A DNA stretch of 64,000 bases from Algoriphagus sp. A40 (GTDB lineage: Bacteria; Bacteroidota; Bacteroidia; Cytophagales; Cyclobacteriaceae), in NCBI RefSeq assembly GCF_002002735.1, contig NZ_MUNY01000049.1, forward strand, positions 122,047 to 186,046, read 5' to 3'. The notes under the pieces are model-generated. The model did no database searches. It was not told where the DNA came from and saw nothing but the letters and a program-made list of their open reading frames with translations. This document shows positions 8,383 through 17,954 of this stretch, piece after piece. Within the stretch, counting starts at the first letter, position 1, and each line of letters begins with the position of its first letter. Made by a program: the position numbers and the translations under genes.

Positions 8383-9450
8383 ATGCTTCGCAAAATATTT
8401 CTCGGATTATTCGTCACCGCCATCGTCTTGGTGATTGTCTATATGCTCGGTCCAAAAGTAGATCGGCAGGAACTGCTTGTTAATTTTCACGAGGTACCCA
8501 CTCGGCTCAATGAGCTAGCCCAGTATGTCAAAAACAGGGAGGATACAGTCATTGGACTGAAACCCGGAAATGAAGCTTACATCCAATGGGCTGACAGCAG
8601 TAGCAAGGCAAAAACACCTTATTCTATTGTTTACATTCACGGATTCAGTGCCAGCCCGATGGAAGGTGACCCTGTTCACAGATTTCTCGCCACTCACTTT
8701 GGTGCCAACCTTTTTGTAACCCGATTGCCAGAACATGGGATTAATCGAAAAAATGGAATGGAATATCTTTCCGCACAGAAGCTTGCAGATGCTGTGGGCG
8801 AAGCCTATCAAATCGGAAAAAGTCTGGGTGACTCTGTCATTGTAGTTGGCACTTCGATGGGAGGAGCTTTGACACTATTGCTTGCCAGCCAACAACCTGA
8901 AATCAAAGCAGTAGTGGTCTATTCCCCTGCGATCAGGGACGGAGGACAAAAACTGGAAGTCCTTTTCAAGCCCTGGATGAAATTTCTGATGGAAAAAACT
9001 GCGATGGAAAATAAGGTTATCCATCATGATCGGGAAGGTGAAAAGAAAGCCTATTGGTCCGAAGACTGCCATATCAACGGATATGTAAGCCTTGCCACGC
9101 TACTCTACAGCGAAATGAATGCGGAGACTTTTTCCAAAATCAAGCAACCGTTGTTTCTGGGATATTATTACAAAAATGATCAGGAGCAGGATTTTGTCGT
9201 GTCTGTTCCCAAGATGCTTGAAATGTACGGTCAATTGGGTACCCCGGTGGATTTGAAAAAAGAACAGGCTTTTCCAAAAGCTGGAGATCACGTCATTGCC
9301 TCGGCGATTACCTCACAGGATTGGCAGGGTGTTTTATTCCAGACTATTGATTTTTTGGAAAATGTCGCGAAAGTACCGCCTAGGGCTGATTTTCAAAAGC
9401 AGGTGGATGAAATGACCGAGTCAAAGGAAATATTGGAGAAAATAAACTAA
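8383..9450 (+). CDS. membrane-anchored alpha/beta hydrolase
   Basis: The 355-residue protein starts with one hydrophobic helix (about 1-22) that could be a signal anchor. It then shows an alpha/beta hydrolase fold: oxyanion segment YIHGFSASPMEG, nucleophile elbow GTSMGG with Ser158, and a C-terminal His303 in AGDHVIAS. The acid is probably in the segment around YYYKNDQEQD. The family includes carboxylesterases and lipases; substrate unknown. It is transcribed alone from the promoter at 8289 and ends in a strong terminator shared with the convergent esterase gene. Confidence 0.85.
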   Translation: MLRKIFLGLFVTAIVLVIVYMLGPKVDRQELLVNFHEVPTRLNELAQYVKNREDTVIGLKPGNEAYIQWADSSSKAKTPYSIVYIHGFSASPMEGDPVHRFLATHFGANLFVTRLPEHGINRKNGMEYLSAQKLADAVGEAYQIGKSLGDSVIVVGTSMGGALTLLLASQQPEIKAVVVYSPAIRDGGQKLEVLFKPWMKFLMEKTAMENKVIHHDREGEKKAYWSEDCHINGYVSLATLLYSEMNAETFSKIKQPLFLGYYYKNDQEQDFVVSVPKMLEMYGQLGTPVDLKKEQAFPKAGDHVIASAITSQDWQGVLFQTIDFLENVAKVPPRADFQKQVDEMTESKEILEKIN

Positions 9451-9452
9451 CA

Positions 9453-9482
9453 AAAAAGGAGTCCGTTAGGGACTCCTTTTTG
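9453..9482. terminator. bidirectional intrinsic terminator between convergent genes
   Basis: AAAAAGGAGTCC, a short GTTA loop and GGGACTCCTTTTT form a stem of about 12 bp with A and T runs on both sides. It can serve both the hydrolase (plus) and the esterase (minus) gene. Confidence 0.85.
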
Positions 9483-11387
9483 TTACAATCCTGTCCTAAA
9501 CGGCACCGTGGGCAAATTAAGCTCATTGACCAAATTCACCTCTGGATTATCCGACCAGGCATATCGGATTCCCACCGGGATGAATCCATTGGGAATTGTC
9601 AGCCTTACTTGATCCAAACCTGAAATCACACCTTTTGCTGTCGTAAACTTCCCTTTTGCATCCTCAATAATAAATCCTTTCACTTCTACCCCAGAATTTA
9701 ATTTCAGGCCTTCTCCCACTTCAGAAAAAGACAAAACCAGTTCATTTCCAACCTGCTTTGCTTCTTTAAATACGGGACCTGAGGCAAGAATTTCCTCCCC
9801 AAATGCGACTTTTTTGGCCTGAAGCCAAAGTCTCTCTCCGACGTCTTTTTTATTTCTTGGGTGTATATCCTCCGCTTCTCCAATGTCAATTATGGTCGCC
9901 ATCCCGGCTGCAGGCAGTTCCAGCGTTTGGGTTTGAGCTTCTCTCAAAAATGCCCAACCGCTCTCAGGTTGAAGTTCCTTTCGCTCCATAAAATTGGCTA
10001 GCTGTACAAAAAGAAAAGGATAATCACCGTTCCCCCATCTCGCACGCCAATTGGTAATCATTGCACCAAAAAGCTCCCGATACTCGGCAGCTCTCCCGGC
10101 ATTGCTTTCACCCTGATACCAAATGACACCCTTGATGGCATAATTAGTCAATGGAGCAATCATGGCATTGAACATAAATCCAGGTCTCCAATTGTGGAAT
10201 TGAACTTCCGGAAGTTGAGGTTCAATCTGATCATTTGAATAGGTCCAGGTTCCTTCCAGATTGATTTTCTTCCCATTCTGAGTCAAAAACATCATTCCCT
10301 TTCCTCCGATTTCCGGCTTGTTGTTCCATGCATTCACGGCACGGATGGTCAGCACATTCTGGCCTTGCTTCAGAATTTCACCCGGGATTTTCACTTCTGG
10401 CATGGGTGATCCCCAATCTTTGTAATGAATCTGAATTCCGTTTACATATAAAAATGCCATCTGATGTACATCTGGCAAAGTCAGTGTCACTTCTTCTGTC
10501 GAGGAAAGATTGAATCGTTTTCTTACCCAGGCAATATGTTCCAAAGGATTTGCTTCCGGCAGTTGGATTGATTTCCAATTGGCGTCGTTATAGTTTATTG
10601 AAGAAACTTCTCCTGCCATCATGGAATCTGGCTTACCCATCAATAAGTCCCGCATCTCCCTCCGCTTTTCATTTTCAGCGAGATCTGCCTTCCATTTTTC
10701 TGCATTTTCGATTACTTCTTTTGCTTCCTGGGTGTAAGATCTGCCTTCGATTTCCGCCAATACTTTAGCTTCAGTCCAGCCCTCAGCCGGAGTACCACCC
10801 CAATTGGATTCGATTACACCTACAGGCACTCCTTTTTCCAAGTGATTTTGCTTCGCAAAAAACCAGGCAACTGCTGAAAAATCTGGAAGATTTTCTGCAT
10901 TGGCTACTTTCCACTGACCTCCCGAAACATTGGTTTTTTCCTCGGCACTGTAGTCATTTGGAACTTTGAAAAATCTGATTGTTGGGAAATCAGGATTCGC
11001 AAATTCGGCTTCTGCACCAATGACTCCAGCCTTTAATGGCCATTCCATGTTGGATTGACCGCCAGCCAACCAGACATCTCCGAGGTATACATCCTTGATT
11101 GTTTGGATATTAACCACCAGGTCATAAGGGCCGCCAGCAGGCAATGGAGGCAATTGAACCACCCACGTACTGTCCGGCAAGACCTGAGAACTGCCGACTG
11201 CACCAGCCAGACTTACTCTAATTTTCTCATTAGGAATTCCTTTACCCCAGATTTTGAGGGGCATGTCCCGCTGCAAAACCATACCATCGGAAATTAGCTT
11301 TGGAAAGCTTACTATCGATTCCGGTTTTTGAAGGTCGCAACCGAAGAAAAGCGGCAGAAGCAGAAAAAGGAGAAGATTTCGTTTCAA
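9483..11387 (-). CDS. exported SASA-family acetylesterase (sialate O-acetylesterase-like)
   Basis: The 634-residue protein begins with a lipoprotein-type signal (MKRNLLLFLLLPLFFGC, Cys17). The SASA/DUF303 esterase domain is split: GDVWLAGGQSNMEWPL carries the nucleophile Ser of the GQSN block, and DIHPRNKKDVGERL the catalytic Asp/His block. A galactose-binding-like insert (about 265-370) lies between them, as in long Bacteroidota members. These enzymes remove acetyl groups from sugars; next to xylose genes, acetyl-xylan or xylo-oligosaccharide is a sensible guess. Only a TTG start is available at the signal peptide. A terminator before it makes it a separate unit from xylA. Confidence 0.85.
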   Translation of the reverse strand: MKRNLLLFLLLPLFFGCDLQKPESIVSFPKLISDGMVLQRDMPLKIWGKGIPNEKIRVSLAGAVGSSQVLPDSTWVVQLPPLPAGGPYDLVVNIQTIKDVYLGDVWLAGGQSNMEWPLKAGVIGAEAEFANPDFPTIRFFKVPNDYSAEEKTNVSGGQWKVANAENLPDFSAVAWFFAKQNHLEKGVPVGVIESNWGGTPAEGWTEAKVLAEIEGRSYTQEAKEVIENAEKWKADLAENEKRREMRDLLMGKPDSMMAGEVSSINYNDANWKSIQLPEANPLEHIAWVRKRFNLSSTEEVTLTLPDVHQMAFLYVNGIQIHYKDWGSPMPEVKIPGEILKQGQNVLTIRAVNAWNNKPEIGGKGMMFLTQNGKKINLEGTWTYSNDQIEPQLPEVQFHNWRPGFMFNAMIAPLTNYAIKGVIWYQGESNAGRAAEYRELFGAMITNWRARWGNGDYPFLFVQLANFMERKELQPESGWAFLREAQTQTLELPAAGMATIIDIGEAEDIHPRNKKDVGERLWLQAKKVAFGEEILASGPVFKEAKQVGNELVLSFSEVGEGLKLNSGVEVKGFIIEDAKGKFTTAKGVISGLDQVRLTIPNGFIPVGIRYAWSDNPEVNLVNELNLPTVPFRTGL

Positions 11388-11573
11388 GGTTTCTTAGGGT
11401 GGATTGTTTGGGAATTTGCTGAAAATAAATGATTTCTCACTGTCCTTTCCTCTGAATACTTTCAAAAAAATTAAATAAATCCGCTCCCGATGGATTTGCC
11501 CGAAATGCATTGACCAATTACGCAACTAGAGCACCGCAAATCAATAAGCATCAATGACCTAAGCAAAAATTGA

Positions 11574-11610
11574 AAAAAGTCCGGCTCAAGGAATATCGGC
11601 CGGACTTTAT
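11574..11610 (-). terminator. intrinsic terminator after xylA
   Basis: AAAGTCCGG and CCGGACTTT form a perfect 9-bp stem. On the minus strand it is followed by TTTTTT. It ends the symporter-xylB-xylA unit. Confidence 0.85.
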
Positions 11611-11632
11611 TTAAGAAAATCAAATCTAATTT

Positions 11633-12946
11633 TTAGATAAACCGATTGATCAGATTTTCAAAGTATTCCTGCTTGCCGCTGATCTGAGTAGGCTCCCCTG
11701 CCTCAAACGCATGATTTCTCAGGTCTTCCAGCGTAAGTTTTCCTTCCTCAAACGCTTTCCCTTTACCGGCGTCGTAGCTCGCATAACGTGTTTTTCTTCT
11801 TTCCAGGTAGTCGGACTTTTCCATGATATCGGCCGCGATCAACAAACCACGGGCGAACGCGTCCATGGAACCAATGTGGGCGATAAACAAATCCTCTGGA
11901 TCGGTGGAGTTTCTACGGATCTTCGCATCAAAGTTCACCCCGCCGCCTTGCAATCCGCCTGCGGCCAAGATCACAAGCTGGGACTCGGCAAGTTCCTGGA
12001 GGTTCAGTGCAAACTGGTCGGTATCCCAACCATTTTGGTAGTCACCTCTGTTTGCATCGATACTTCCTAGCATCCCGGCATCAGCAGCTGCCTGAAGCTC
12101 GTGCTGAAAGGTATGGCCTGCCAAGGTAGCGTGGTTGACTTCGATATTCAGTTTGAAATCCTTGTCCAGTCCATAGTGACGCAGGAATCCGATCACGGTT
12201 TCGGAATCGTAATCATACTGGTGTTTGGTAGGCTCCATCGGTTTAGGCTCGATGAAGAAGGTGCCTTTGAAACCGTTCTTGCGTGCATAGTCTCTGGCCA
12301 TTGTCAGGAATCTCCCCAAGTGGTCCTTTTCTCGCTTCATGTCGGTGTTGAGCAAAGACATGTAGCCTTCGCGGCCGCCCCAGAATACGTAATTCTCACC
12401 GCCAAGCTTGATAGTCGCATCGATGGCATTTTTCACTTGTGTGCCGGCAAAAGCCAATACGTCAAAGTTTGGATTGGTAGAGGCACCGTTCATGTAGCGT
12501 GGATTGCTAAAAACGTTGGCAGTACCCCAAAGCAACTTCACTCCTGTCGCCTTCTGCTTCTCAAGCGCATAGTCGGTAATGATCTTAATCCGCGCTTCAT
12601 ACTCTGCCAGAGAGCCGCCTTCCTCGATCAGATCGATGTCATGAAAGCAGTAATATTCAACTCCGATCTTAGTGAAAAATTCGAATGCAGCATCCATCTT
12701 GTCTTTGGCACGCTGGATTGGATCTGCGCTTTCATCCCAGGCGTGCTTAATGGTGCCAGGACCAAAAGGATCAGAACCGGTTGCACAGAAGGAATGCCAA
12801 TAGGCAATAGCAAACTTGAAATGCTCCTTCATGGTTTTGCCTGCTACTACGCGGTTTTCGTCGTAAAAACGGAAAGCTAATGGGTTTTCGCTTTCCCGGC
12901 CTTCAAATTTAATTTTGCCGATGGATGGGAAATAGGTCTTGGACAT
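11633..12946 (-). CDS. xylA: xylose isomerase
   Basis: The 437-residue protein is a full-length class II xylose isomerase. The catalytic His/Asp pair sits in YYCFHDIDL (His102, Asp105), and the metal-binding segments [35 protein letters not shown] and GSIDANRGD are present. It interconverts D-xylose and D-xylulose using two divalent metal ions, in the cytoplasm. It is the last gene of the operon symporter, xylulokinase, isomerase, 41 bases after xylB, and is closed by a terminator. The ATG start gives the standard N-terminus. Confidence 0.97.
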   Translation of the reverse strand: MSKTYFPSIGKIKFEGRESENPLAFRFYDENRVVAGKTMKEHFKFAIAYWHSFCATGSDPFGPGTIKHAWDESADPIQRAKDKMDAAFEFFTKIGVEYYCFHDIDLIEEGGSLAEYEARIKIITDYALEKQKATGVKLLWGTANVFSNPRYMNGASTNPNFDVLAFAGTQVKNAIDATIKLGGENYVFWGGREGYMSLLNTDMKREKDHLGRFLTMARDYARKNGFKGTFFIEPKPMEPTKHQYDYDSETVIGFLRHYGLDKDFKLNIEVNHATLAGHTFQHELQAAADAGMLGSIDANRGDYQNGWDTDQFALNLQELAESQLVILAAGGLQGGGVNFDAKIRRNSTDPEDLFIAHIGSMDAFARGLLIAADIMEKSDYLERRKTRYASYDAGKGKAFEEGKLTLEDLRNHAFEAGEPTQISGKQEYFENLINRFI

Positions 12947-12987
12947 AGTTTAATTGGTTATTTAGGTAAAATAGGTTTGCAAGATTT

Positions 12988-14496
12988 TTATCCGGCAATC
13001 CCGGATTTGAGTACTTCGTTCAATTTGCCTTCCCATTTGGAGTAGGAATCCAGGTAGGGTTGGCTAAAAATCGGGTTGGGTTCCAGTGTTTCCAGCAACT
13101 CCAAGCCTGCAAAGGCTTCAGTTTCGGAAGCAAAAACTCCAGCACCAATCCCTGCTCCTCTCGCAGCTCCCTGAGCTCCGTCGGTATCATAGAGTTCCAA
13201 ATTTACCTCATTCATCTGAACAAATGTCTTTCTGAACAAAGGACTGAGAAACATATTGGCACGACCCGCCTTTACTGTCTTGAGGTTCATCCCCATGTCT
13301 TTCATTATCCGAAAACCATACGTCAATGAAGAAACGATTCCTTCCTGTGCGGCCCTTACGACATGCTTTTTGTCGTGCTTGAGCAGGTCAAGCCCCAACA
13401 AGTGAGCCCCAACAGGTTTGTTTTGCATGATCCGTTCCACTCCGTTTCCGAAAGGAATAAACACCAAGCCTTCAGCACCGATGGGAGCGCCGCTTCCGAT
13501 TGCGTTCATTTCCTCATAGGAAATCCATTTGCCGCCCATGACTTTTTTAAGCCAGGAATTCAGAATTCCGGTGCCATTTACACAAAGTAAAACACCATAG
13601 GAAGGCTTTTTCTTTGAGTGGTTGACGTGCACAAAGGTATTGACCCTGGAATGTGGATCATAAAGTGGTGAATCGCATACTCCATAAACAGTCCCTGAGG
13701 TACCTGCAGTAGTTGCCAATTCTCCCGGCTTCAATACCTGAAGTGAAAAAGCATTGTTAGGTTGGTCACCGGCACGATACGAAATCGGAACTCCTGCTTC
13801 AAGTCCGGTCTCTTTTGCCGCGGCCGCAGTTATTTTTCCCTGAATAGAAAAAGAAGGAACTGCCTCAGGAATCCAATCCTGGGGAATTTCCATCTGCTTC
13901 AGCAACTTTTTGCTCAAGCCGTTTTCTTTGAAATCCCAAAAAATCCCCTCTGAAAGGCCTGTCTCGGAGGTCAGGATCTCACCGCTCAGCTTCATGGCGA
14001 TAAAATCCCCGGGAAGCATGATTTTATGGATTTTGGCGGCAATTTCAGGCTGGTTTTCAATCACCCACCGGAGTTTGGATGCGGTGAAATTTCCGGGAGA
14101 ATTCAACAAATGTGGCAGACAATAGTCCGCTCCAAGGCCTTTGAAGGCCTTTTCTCCAATGCTTACCGCACGGCTGTCGCACCAGATAATGGAGGTTCTG
14201 AGAACTTTTTGTTCTTTGTCCACACACACTAATCCATGCATCTGATAGGCGATTCCTATTCCTTTGAGTTCGCCTTTTTTGACTTCAGCTTTATTGCTTA
14301 CAAAGGCAATTGTCTCCTTCACATACTTCCACCACATCTCAGGGTCCTGCTCGGCCCAGCCTGTTTCGGGGGCGTTGATGCCCATTTCCTCCTCGGGAAA
14401 TGCTTTTGAAGCTATGGATTTACCGCTTTCTGCATCAAGTAACGAGGCCTTGACGGATGAACTTCCGATATCAAGGCCCAATAGTAATCTTCTCAT
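12988..14496 (-). CDS. xylB: xylulokinase
   Basis: The 502-residue protein is a FGGY-family sugar kinase, starting with the phosphate-binding LGLDIGSSSVKASLLD and carrying the MHGLV, WCDSRA and TAGTSGTVYGV segments. The neighbouring xylose isomerase identifies the likely substrate as D-xylulose, giving xylulose 5-phosphate for the pentose phosphate pathway. It lies six bases after the symporter stop, so the two are very probably co-transcribed and translationally linked. Confidence 0.93.
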   Translation of the reverse strand: MRRLLLGLDIGSSSVKASLLDAESGKSIASKAFPEEEMGINAPETGWAEQDPEMWWKYVKETIAFVSNKAEVKKGELKGIGIAYQMHGLVCVDKEQKVLRTSIIWCDSRAVSIGEKAFKGLGADYCLPHLLNSPGNFTASKLRWVIENQPEIAAKIHKIMLPGDFIAMKLSGEILTSETGLSEGIFWDFKENGLSKKLLKQMEIPQDWIPEAVPSFSIQGKITAAAAKETGLEAGVPISYRAGDQPNNAFSLQVLKPGELATTAGTSGTVYGVCDSPLYDPHSRVNTFVHVNHSKKKPSYGVLLCVNGTGILNSWLKKVMGGKWISYEEMNAIGSGAPIGAEGLVFIPFGNGVERIMQNKPVGAHLLGLDLLKHDKKHVVRAAQEGIVSSLTYGFRIMKDMGMNLKTVKAGRANMFLSPLFRKTFVQMNEVNLELYDTDGAQGAARGAGIGAGVFASETEAFAGLELLETLEPNPIFSQPYLDSYSKWEGKLNEVLKSGIAG

Positions 14497-14502
14497 TCTT
14501 TT

Positions 14503-16146
14503 TTACCAGAAAATAGTGTAAAGTGCTGCGATAATGCCTGAAATCAGGATTGCACCGATTTTAAATCCAGTACTGGTCTTGAAAAGTTCCGCATTGATTT
14601 CGATGCTCTTTGGATGGTCCTTTCCTTTTCCTTCAATCAAACTGATCACAATCATCAGACCTGCCAAGACTAGAAAAACATAGCCCATTCTGTCAATGAA
14701 TGGCAATGCCGGGAAAACAACCTTCAATACGACAGATAGTGGGATACTCAAAGCAGCACCTACAAGAGCTGCATTGGACGTGGTTTTTTTCCAAAACACA
14801 CCAAAGAAGAAGATCGCAAATACACCCGGGCTGATAAATCCGGTGTATTCCTGGATAAACTGAAACGCCTGATCCAATTGGCCCAATGCCGGTGCGACAA
14901 TCGCCGCAATGATAAAGGCTACAACGGCTGTGATTCGACCTACTTTCACCTGCTTGGCTTCAGAGGCGGTCTTACCAAAATATTTGCTGTAAATATCCAT
15001 CGTAAAGATGGTCGATGTACTATTGGCCATGGATGCGAGTGAGGAAACAATCGCAGCTGTCAGAGCAGCAAATGCCAGACCTTTTAGCCCCGCTGGTAAC
15101 ACCTGAAGCAAAGTAGGATAAGCTCTGTCTGACTTGAGGATGCCAGTCACCGGATCTTTCATTGATTCGATAAATCCTGTGTCAATTCCGTTGTTTACAA
15201 TAACCAATGCGGCAATTCCGGGAACAACCACAATCAATGGCATCAAAAGCTTCAGGAAACCTGCGAAAATCATCCCTTTTTGGGCTTCGTCCAGACTTTT
15301 TGCGGCAAGGGCACGCTGCGTGATGTATTGGTTGAATCCCCAATAACTCAAATTGGTGATCCACATTCCGCCTACCAAAACGGATAATCCAGGTAGATCG
15401 CCATAAGCATCTCGGGTACCGCCTTTTCCATCAGGGATCATCATTTCACCTTTCTCCAGGATCATTGAAAAATGTCCCGGAACTTCACTTCTGAGAACTC
15501 CCAAACCTGCCCAAGCATCACCGCTGCCGACCATTTGCAAAGCAATGTAGGTCGTGGCCAATCCACCGGCAATCAGGAATACCACCTGAACTACGTCGGT
15601 CCAAGCCACTGCTTTCAATCCACCATAAATAGAATAAACCATGGCAAAAAGCGCCAAACCTATGATCCCATAGGTCAAAGGAATATCAAGAATGGTATTC
15701 AAACTCAATGCGCCCAGGTACAAAACTGAGGTCAGATTGACAAAAACATACAGCAACAACCAGAAGACTGCCATCGTGGTGCGAACACGCGTGTCATACC
15801 TGTCCAAAAGAAATCCAGGCATGGTGTAGATGCCCTTCTTCATGTACACAGGCAGGAAGAAAATCGCAACTACCAGCAAGGTGGCTGCCGCCATCCATTC
15901 GTAGGTAGAGATCGCAAGTCCAAGGGCAAAGCCTGAACCAGACATTCCGATAAACTGCTCTGCAGAAATATTGGAAGCAATCAGAGATGCGCCGACGGCC
16001 CACCAGGGCAGAGCTTTGGAGGCGAGAAAGTAATCTGAGGAGTTCTTGACGTGGCCTTTTTTCTCCCGGGAGACAAAAAGGCCCATTCCGATAATCAGGA
16101 AACAGTAGCCAAAGAAGACAACAAGGTCAATGGGTTCTAATAGCAT
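14503..16146 (-). CDS. sodium/sugar symporter (SSS family), probably xylose uptake
   Basis: The 547-residue protein is a vSGLT-like transporter with about 14 helices. It shows DYFLASKALPWWAVGASLIASNISAEQFIGMSG (read as two pieces: the DYFLA..LPWW lead and the Na+ site helix) and YSIYGGLKAVAWTDVVQ, both typical of sugar members of the SSS family. It is the first gene of the operon with xylB and xylA, so D-xylose is the likely substrate (inference from context). The C-terminal extra helix also fits the sugar branch. The upstream gap of 125 bases must hold the promoter, but I did not find a clean match. Confidence 0.9.
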   Translation of the reverse strand: MLLEPIDLVVFFGYCFLIIGMGLFVSREKKGHVKNSSDYFLASKALPWWAVGASLIASNISAEQFIGMSGSGFALGLAISTYEWMAAATLLVVAIFFLPVYMKKGIYTMPGFLLDRYDTRVRTTMAVFWLLLYVFVNLTSVLYLGALSLNTILDIPLTYGIIGLALFAMVYSIYGGLKAVAWTDVVQVVFLIAGGLATTYIALQMVGSGDAWAGLGVLRSEVPGHFSMILEKGEMMIPDGKGGTRDAYGDLPGLSVLVGGMWITNLSYWGFNQYITQRALAAKSLDEAQKGMIFAGFLKLLMPLIVVVPGIAALVIVNNGIDTGFIESMKDPVTGILKSDRAYPTLLQVLPAGLKGLAFAALTAAIVSSLASMANSTSTIFTMDIYSKYFGKTASEAKQVKVGRITAVVAFIIAAIVAPALGQLDQAFQFIQEYTGFISPGVFAIFFFGVFWKKTTSNAALVGAALSIPLSVVLKVVFPALPFIDRMGYVFLVLAGLMIVISLIEGKGKDHPKSIEINAELFKTSTGFKIGAILISGIIAALYTIFW

Positions 16147-16271
16147 ACAACTGGGTTGATTGGTGGTTTTGGGTAATGTTAAGAGGTGTTAGTTTAAATT
16201 TTACAAATTAAGGTCGATAAATATAAGGGTTTGGTTTAAACGTCAATGCAAAAAAATCCGGAAGGATAGAT

Positions 16272-17075
16272 TTATTCGAAAATTCCGAGGAGAGGCTCCC
16301 AATCTTCAGTAGAAAATTCCAAGGAATCTATTTTTTCCAAATAACTAATACCTGTAACATTGGAAACCCAAACTTGATCTGCGCTAAGCAGCTCATTGGT
16401 TCCAAATACACCTTGGGTCACATATCGAGGAATTTTCTCCAAAATTGCCCTTCTCCCCACTCCTTCTATACATCCGCATTCCAAAGATGGAGTATAGACT
16501 TTCTTCCCCTTTCTCCAGAAAATATTGGAAGAGCTTGCTTCAGCAATTTTTCCTTTATAATCCAAAAGGATAAGTTCGTCGAGTTCTCGCTCCACCCGCT
16601 CCTGAGCTGCCAGCACATAGGGCAAAGCATTGAGAGTTTTGCATTGACTCCATGGGTAAGGAAAAAGAGAAATCTGCTCGGCAAATGCCGCTTGGATTTT
16701 TACAGTTGGCGCAGTCGTTAGAGTTTGAATGTGAAGCGTCTGATTACAGCCGTTAAATTCTGGAGTATATTTTCCGGAACCTTCTCGAAAAAGATTCCAA
16801 CGGACCCGGAGTTTTTGTCCGGAAAATTCTGAAACAAGCCACTTTTCCAATTTTGAAAAATAACAATTCCCGGCGCTAAGCTTAAGAATTTGCATACCCT
16901 TTTGGAGTCTTTCAAGATGGCTGTTGAAAAACCGGATCTTTGCTCCATCAAAAACCATGGTTTCGAATAATCCATCACCAAAGTTCAATGCACGGTTCGG
17001 AATCTGATACTCCGAGGCTTTTTGCCATTTACAAGAAGATGAATCCAGGACGTAAATTGTATCAGTTCCGCTCAT
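16272..17075 (-). CDS. pabC: class IV aminotransferase, aminodeoxychorismate lyase-like
   Basis: The 267-residue protein belongs to the PLP-dependent class IV fold: N-terminal GDGLFETMVFDG, the PLP-lysine segment CKTLNALPYVLAAQER, and EASSSNIFWRKG. The GDGLFET and KTLN patterns are closer to 4-amino-4-deoxychorismate lyase than to branched-chain aminotransferases. The reaction gives 4-aminobenzoate and pyruvate for folate synthesis. It is monocistronic and divergent from the serine dehydratase gene. D-amino-acid transaminase activity is an alternative; no pabA/pabB genes are in the window to decide. Confidence 0.75.
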   Translation of the reverse strand: MSGTDTIYVLDSSSCKWQKASEYQIPNRALNFGDGLFETMVFDGAKIRFFNSHLERLQKGMQILKLSAGNCYFSKLEKWLVSEFSGQKLRVRWNLFREGSGKYTPEFNGCNQTLHIQTLTTAPTVKIQAAFAEQISLFPYPWSQCKTLNALPYVLAAQERVERELDELILLDYKGKIAEASSSNIFWRKGKKVYTPSLECGCIEGVGRRAILEKIPRYVTQGVFGTNELLSADQVWVSNVTGISYLEKIDSLEFSTEDWEPLLGIFE

Positions 17076-17240
17076 AAATGTGTCCGAATTCGATCATATA
17101 CAAAATCTGTTCAATAAAGGCATTGTTAAAAGTAGCAAACAAAACCACCTCAGTGGTCTTTAAATGCTGAAAGAAAGCAAAAAATAACTTAATCTTGAGT
17201 CAGGAAAAGTGTTAGCATCAAAATTGGATAAAAAGTCCCC

Positions 17241-17918
17241 ATGGCAAACAAAAGCAGTGTATTTGATATGATCGGACCGGTAATGATCGGGCCGTCATCT
17301 TCTCATACTGCCGGAGTGGTGAGAATCGCCCGTGCTGCCATCCGAATCTTGGGCGGAATGCCGGACGAGGCAGTCATTACCTTTTACAACTCTTTTGCCA
17401 GAACCTACGAAGGCCACGGAAGTGACCGGGCGATATTAGGAGGATTGATGGATTTCAAAACCGATGATTCCCGAATCAAAAATGCACTTGAAATTGCTGC
17501 AGAAAGAGGCTTGAATTACAAATTCAAATCCATTGGCAATTCTTCCATCCACCATCCAAACACGATCAAACTAAACTTGAGAAAAGGTGAAACTCAGATC
17601 GAGGTGGTGGGCGAAAGTCTCGGTGGAGGGGTAATCAACATTGCTGAAGTGGATGGTTTTGTGGCTAATTTTTCGGCACACAATCATACGCTGATTATCA
17701 AAGCAGGGGATATTTCCGGAGCTATCGCTTTTATTTCGGGTGTAATAGCCCAGGAAAAAACCAATATCGCGACCATGTCTGTCTCCCGAAAGGGGAAAAA
17801 CGATGTAGCCTGTCATGTGATTGAAATGGATTCGGGAATCAGAGAAATCACGACACTTTACCTGAAATCCCTACCTTGGATTTCTCAATTGATTTATATT
17901 CCTGATATTGATTTGTAA
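17241..17918 (+). CDS. sdaAB: L-serine dehydratase, beta subunit
   Basis: The 225-residue protein opens with the family motif FDMIGPVMIGPSSSHTAG and ends with an ACT domain (about 150-220, HTLIIKAGDISGAIAFISGV). In two-subunit iron-sulfur serine dehydratases this subunit pairs with the alpha subunit that holds the 4Fe-4S cluster; together they turn L-serine into pyruvate and ammonia. No alpha subunit is adjacent or elsewhere in the window. The next gene begins 36 bases downstream on the same strand, but is a TolC protein with no obvious link. Confidence 0.92.
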   Translation: MANKSSVFDMIGPVMIGPSSSHTAGVVRIARAAIRILGGMPDEAVITFYNSFARTYEGHGSDRAILGGLMDFKTDDSRIKNALEIAAERGLNYKFKSIGNSSIHHPNTIKLNLRKGETQIEVVGESLGGGVINIAEVDGFVANFSAHNHTLIIKAGDISGAIAFISGVIAQEKTNIATMSVSRKGKNDVACHVIEMDSGIREITTLYLKSLPWISQLIYIPDIDL

Positions 17919-17954
17919 ATGCTTTTAACCATAACCAAACTAAACCAACTAACT

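Noticed and set aside
12101..12880. Antisense ORF of 259 codons within xylA
   Set aside because: Mirror frame of a conserved gene; no motif.
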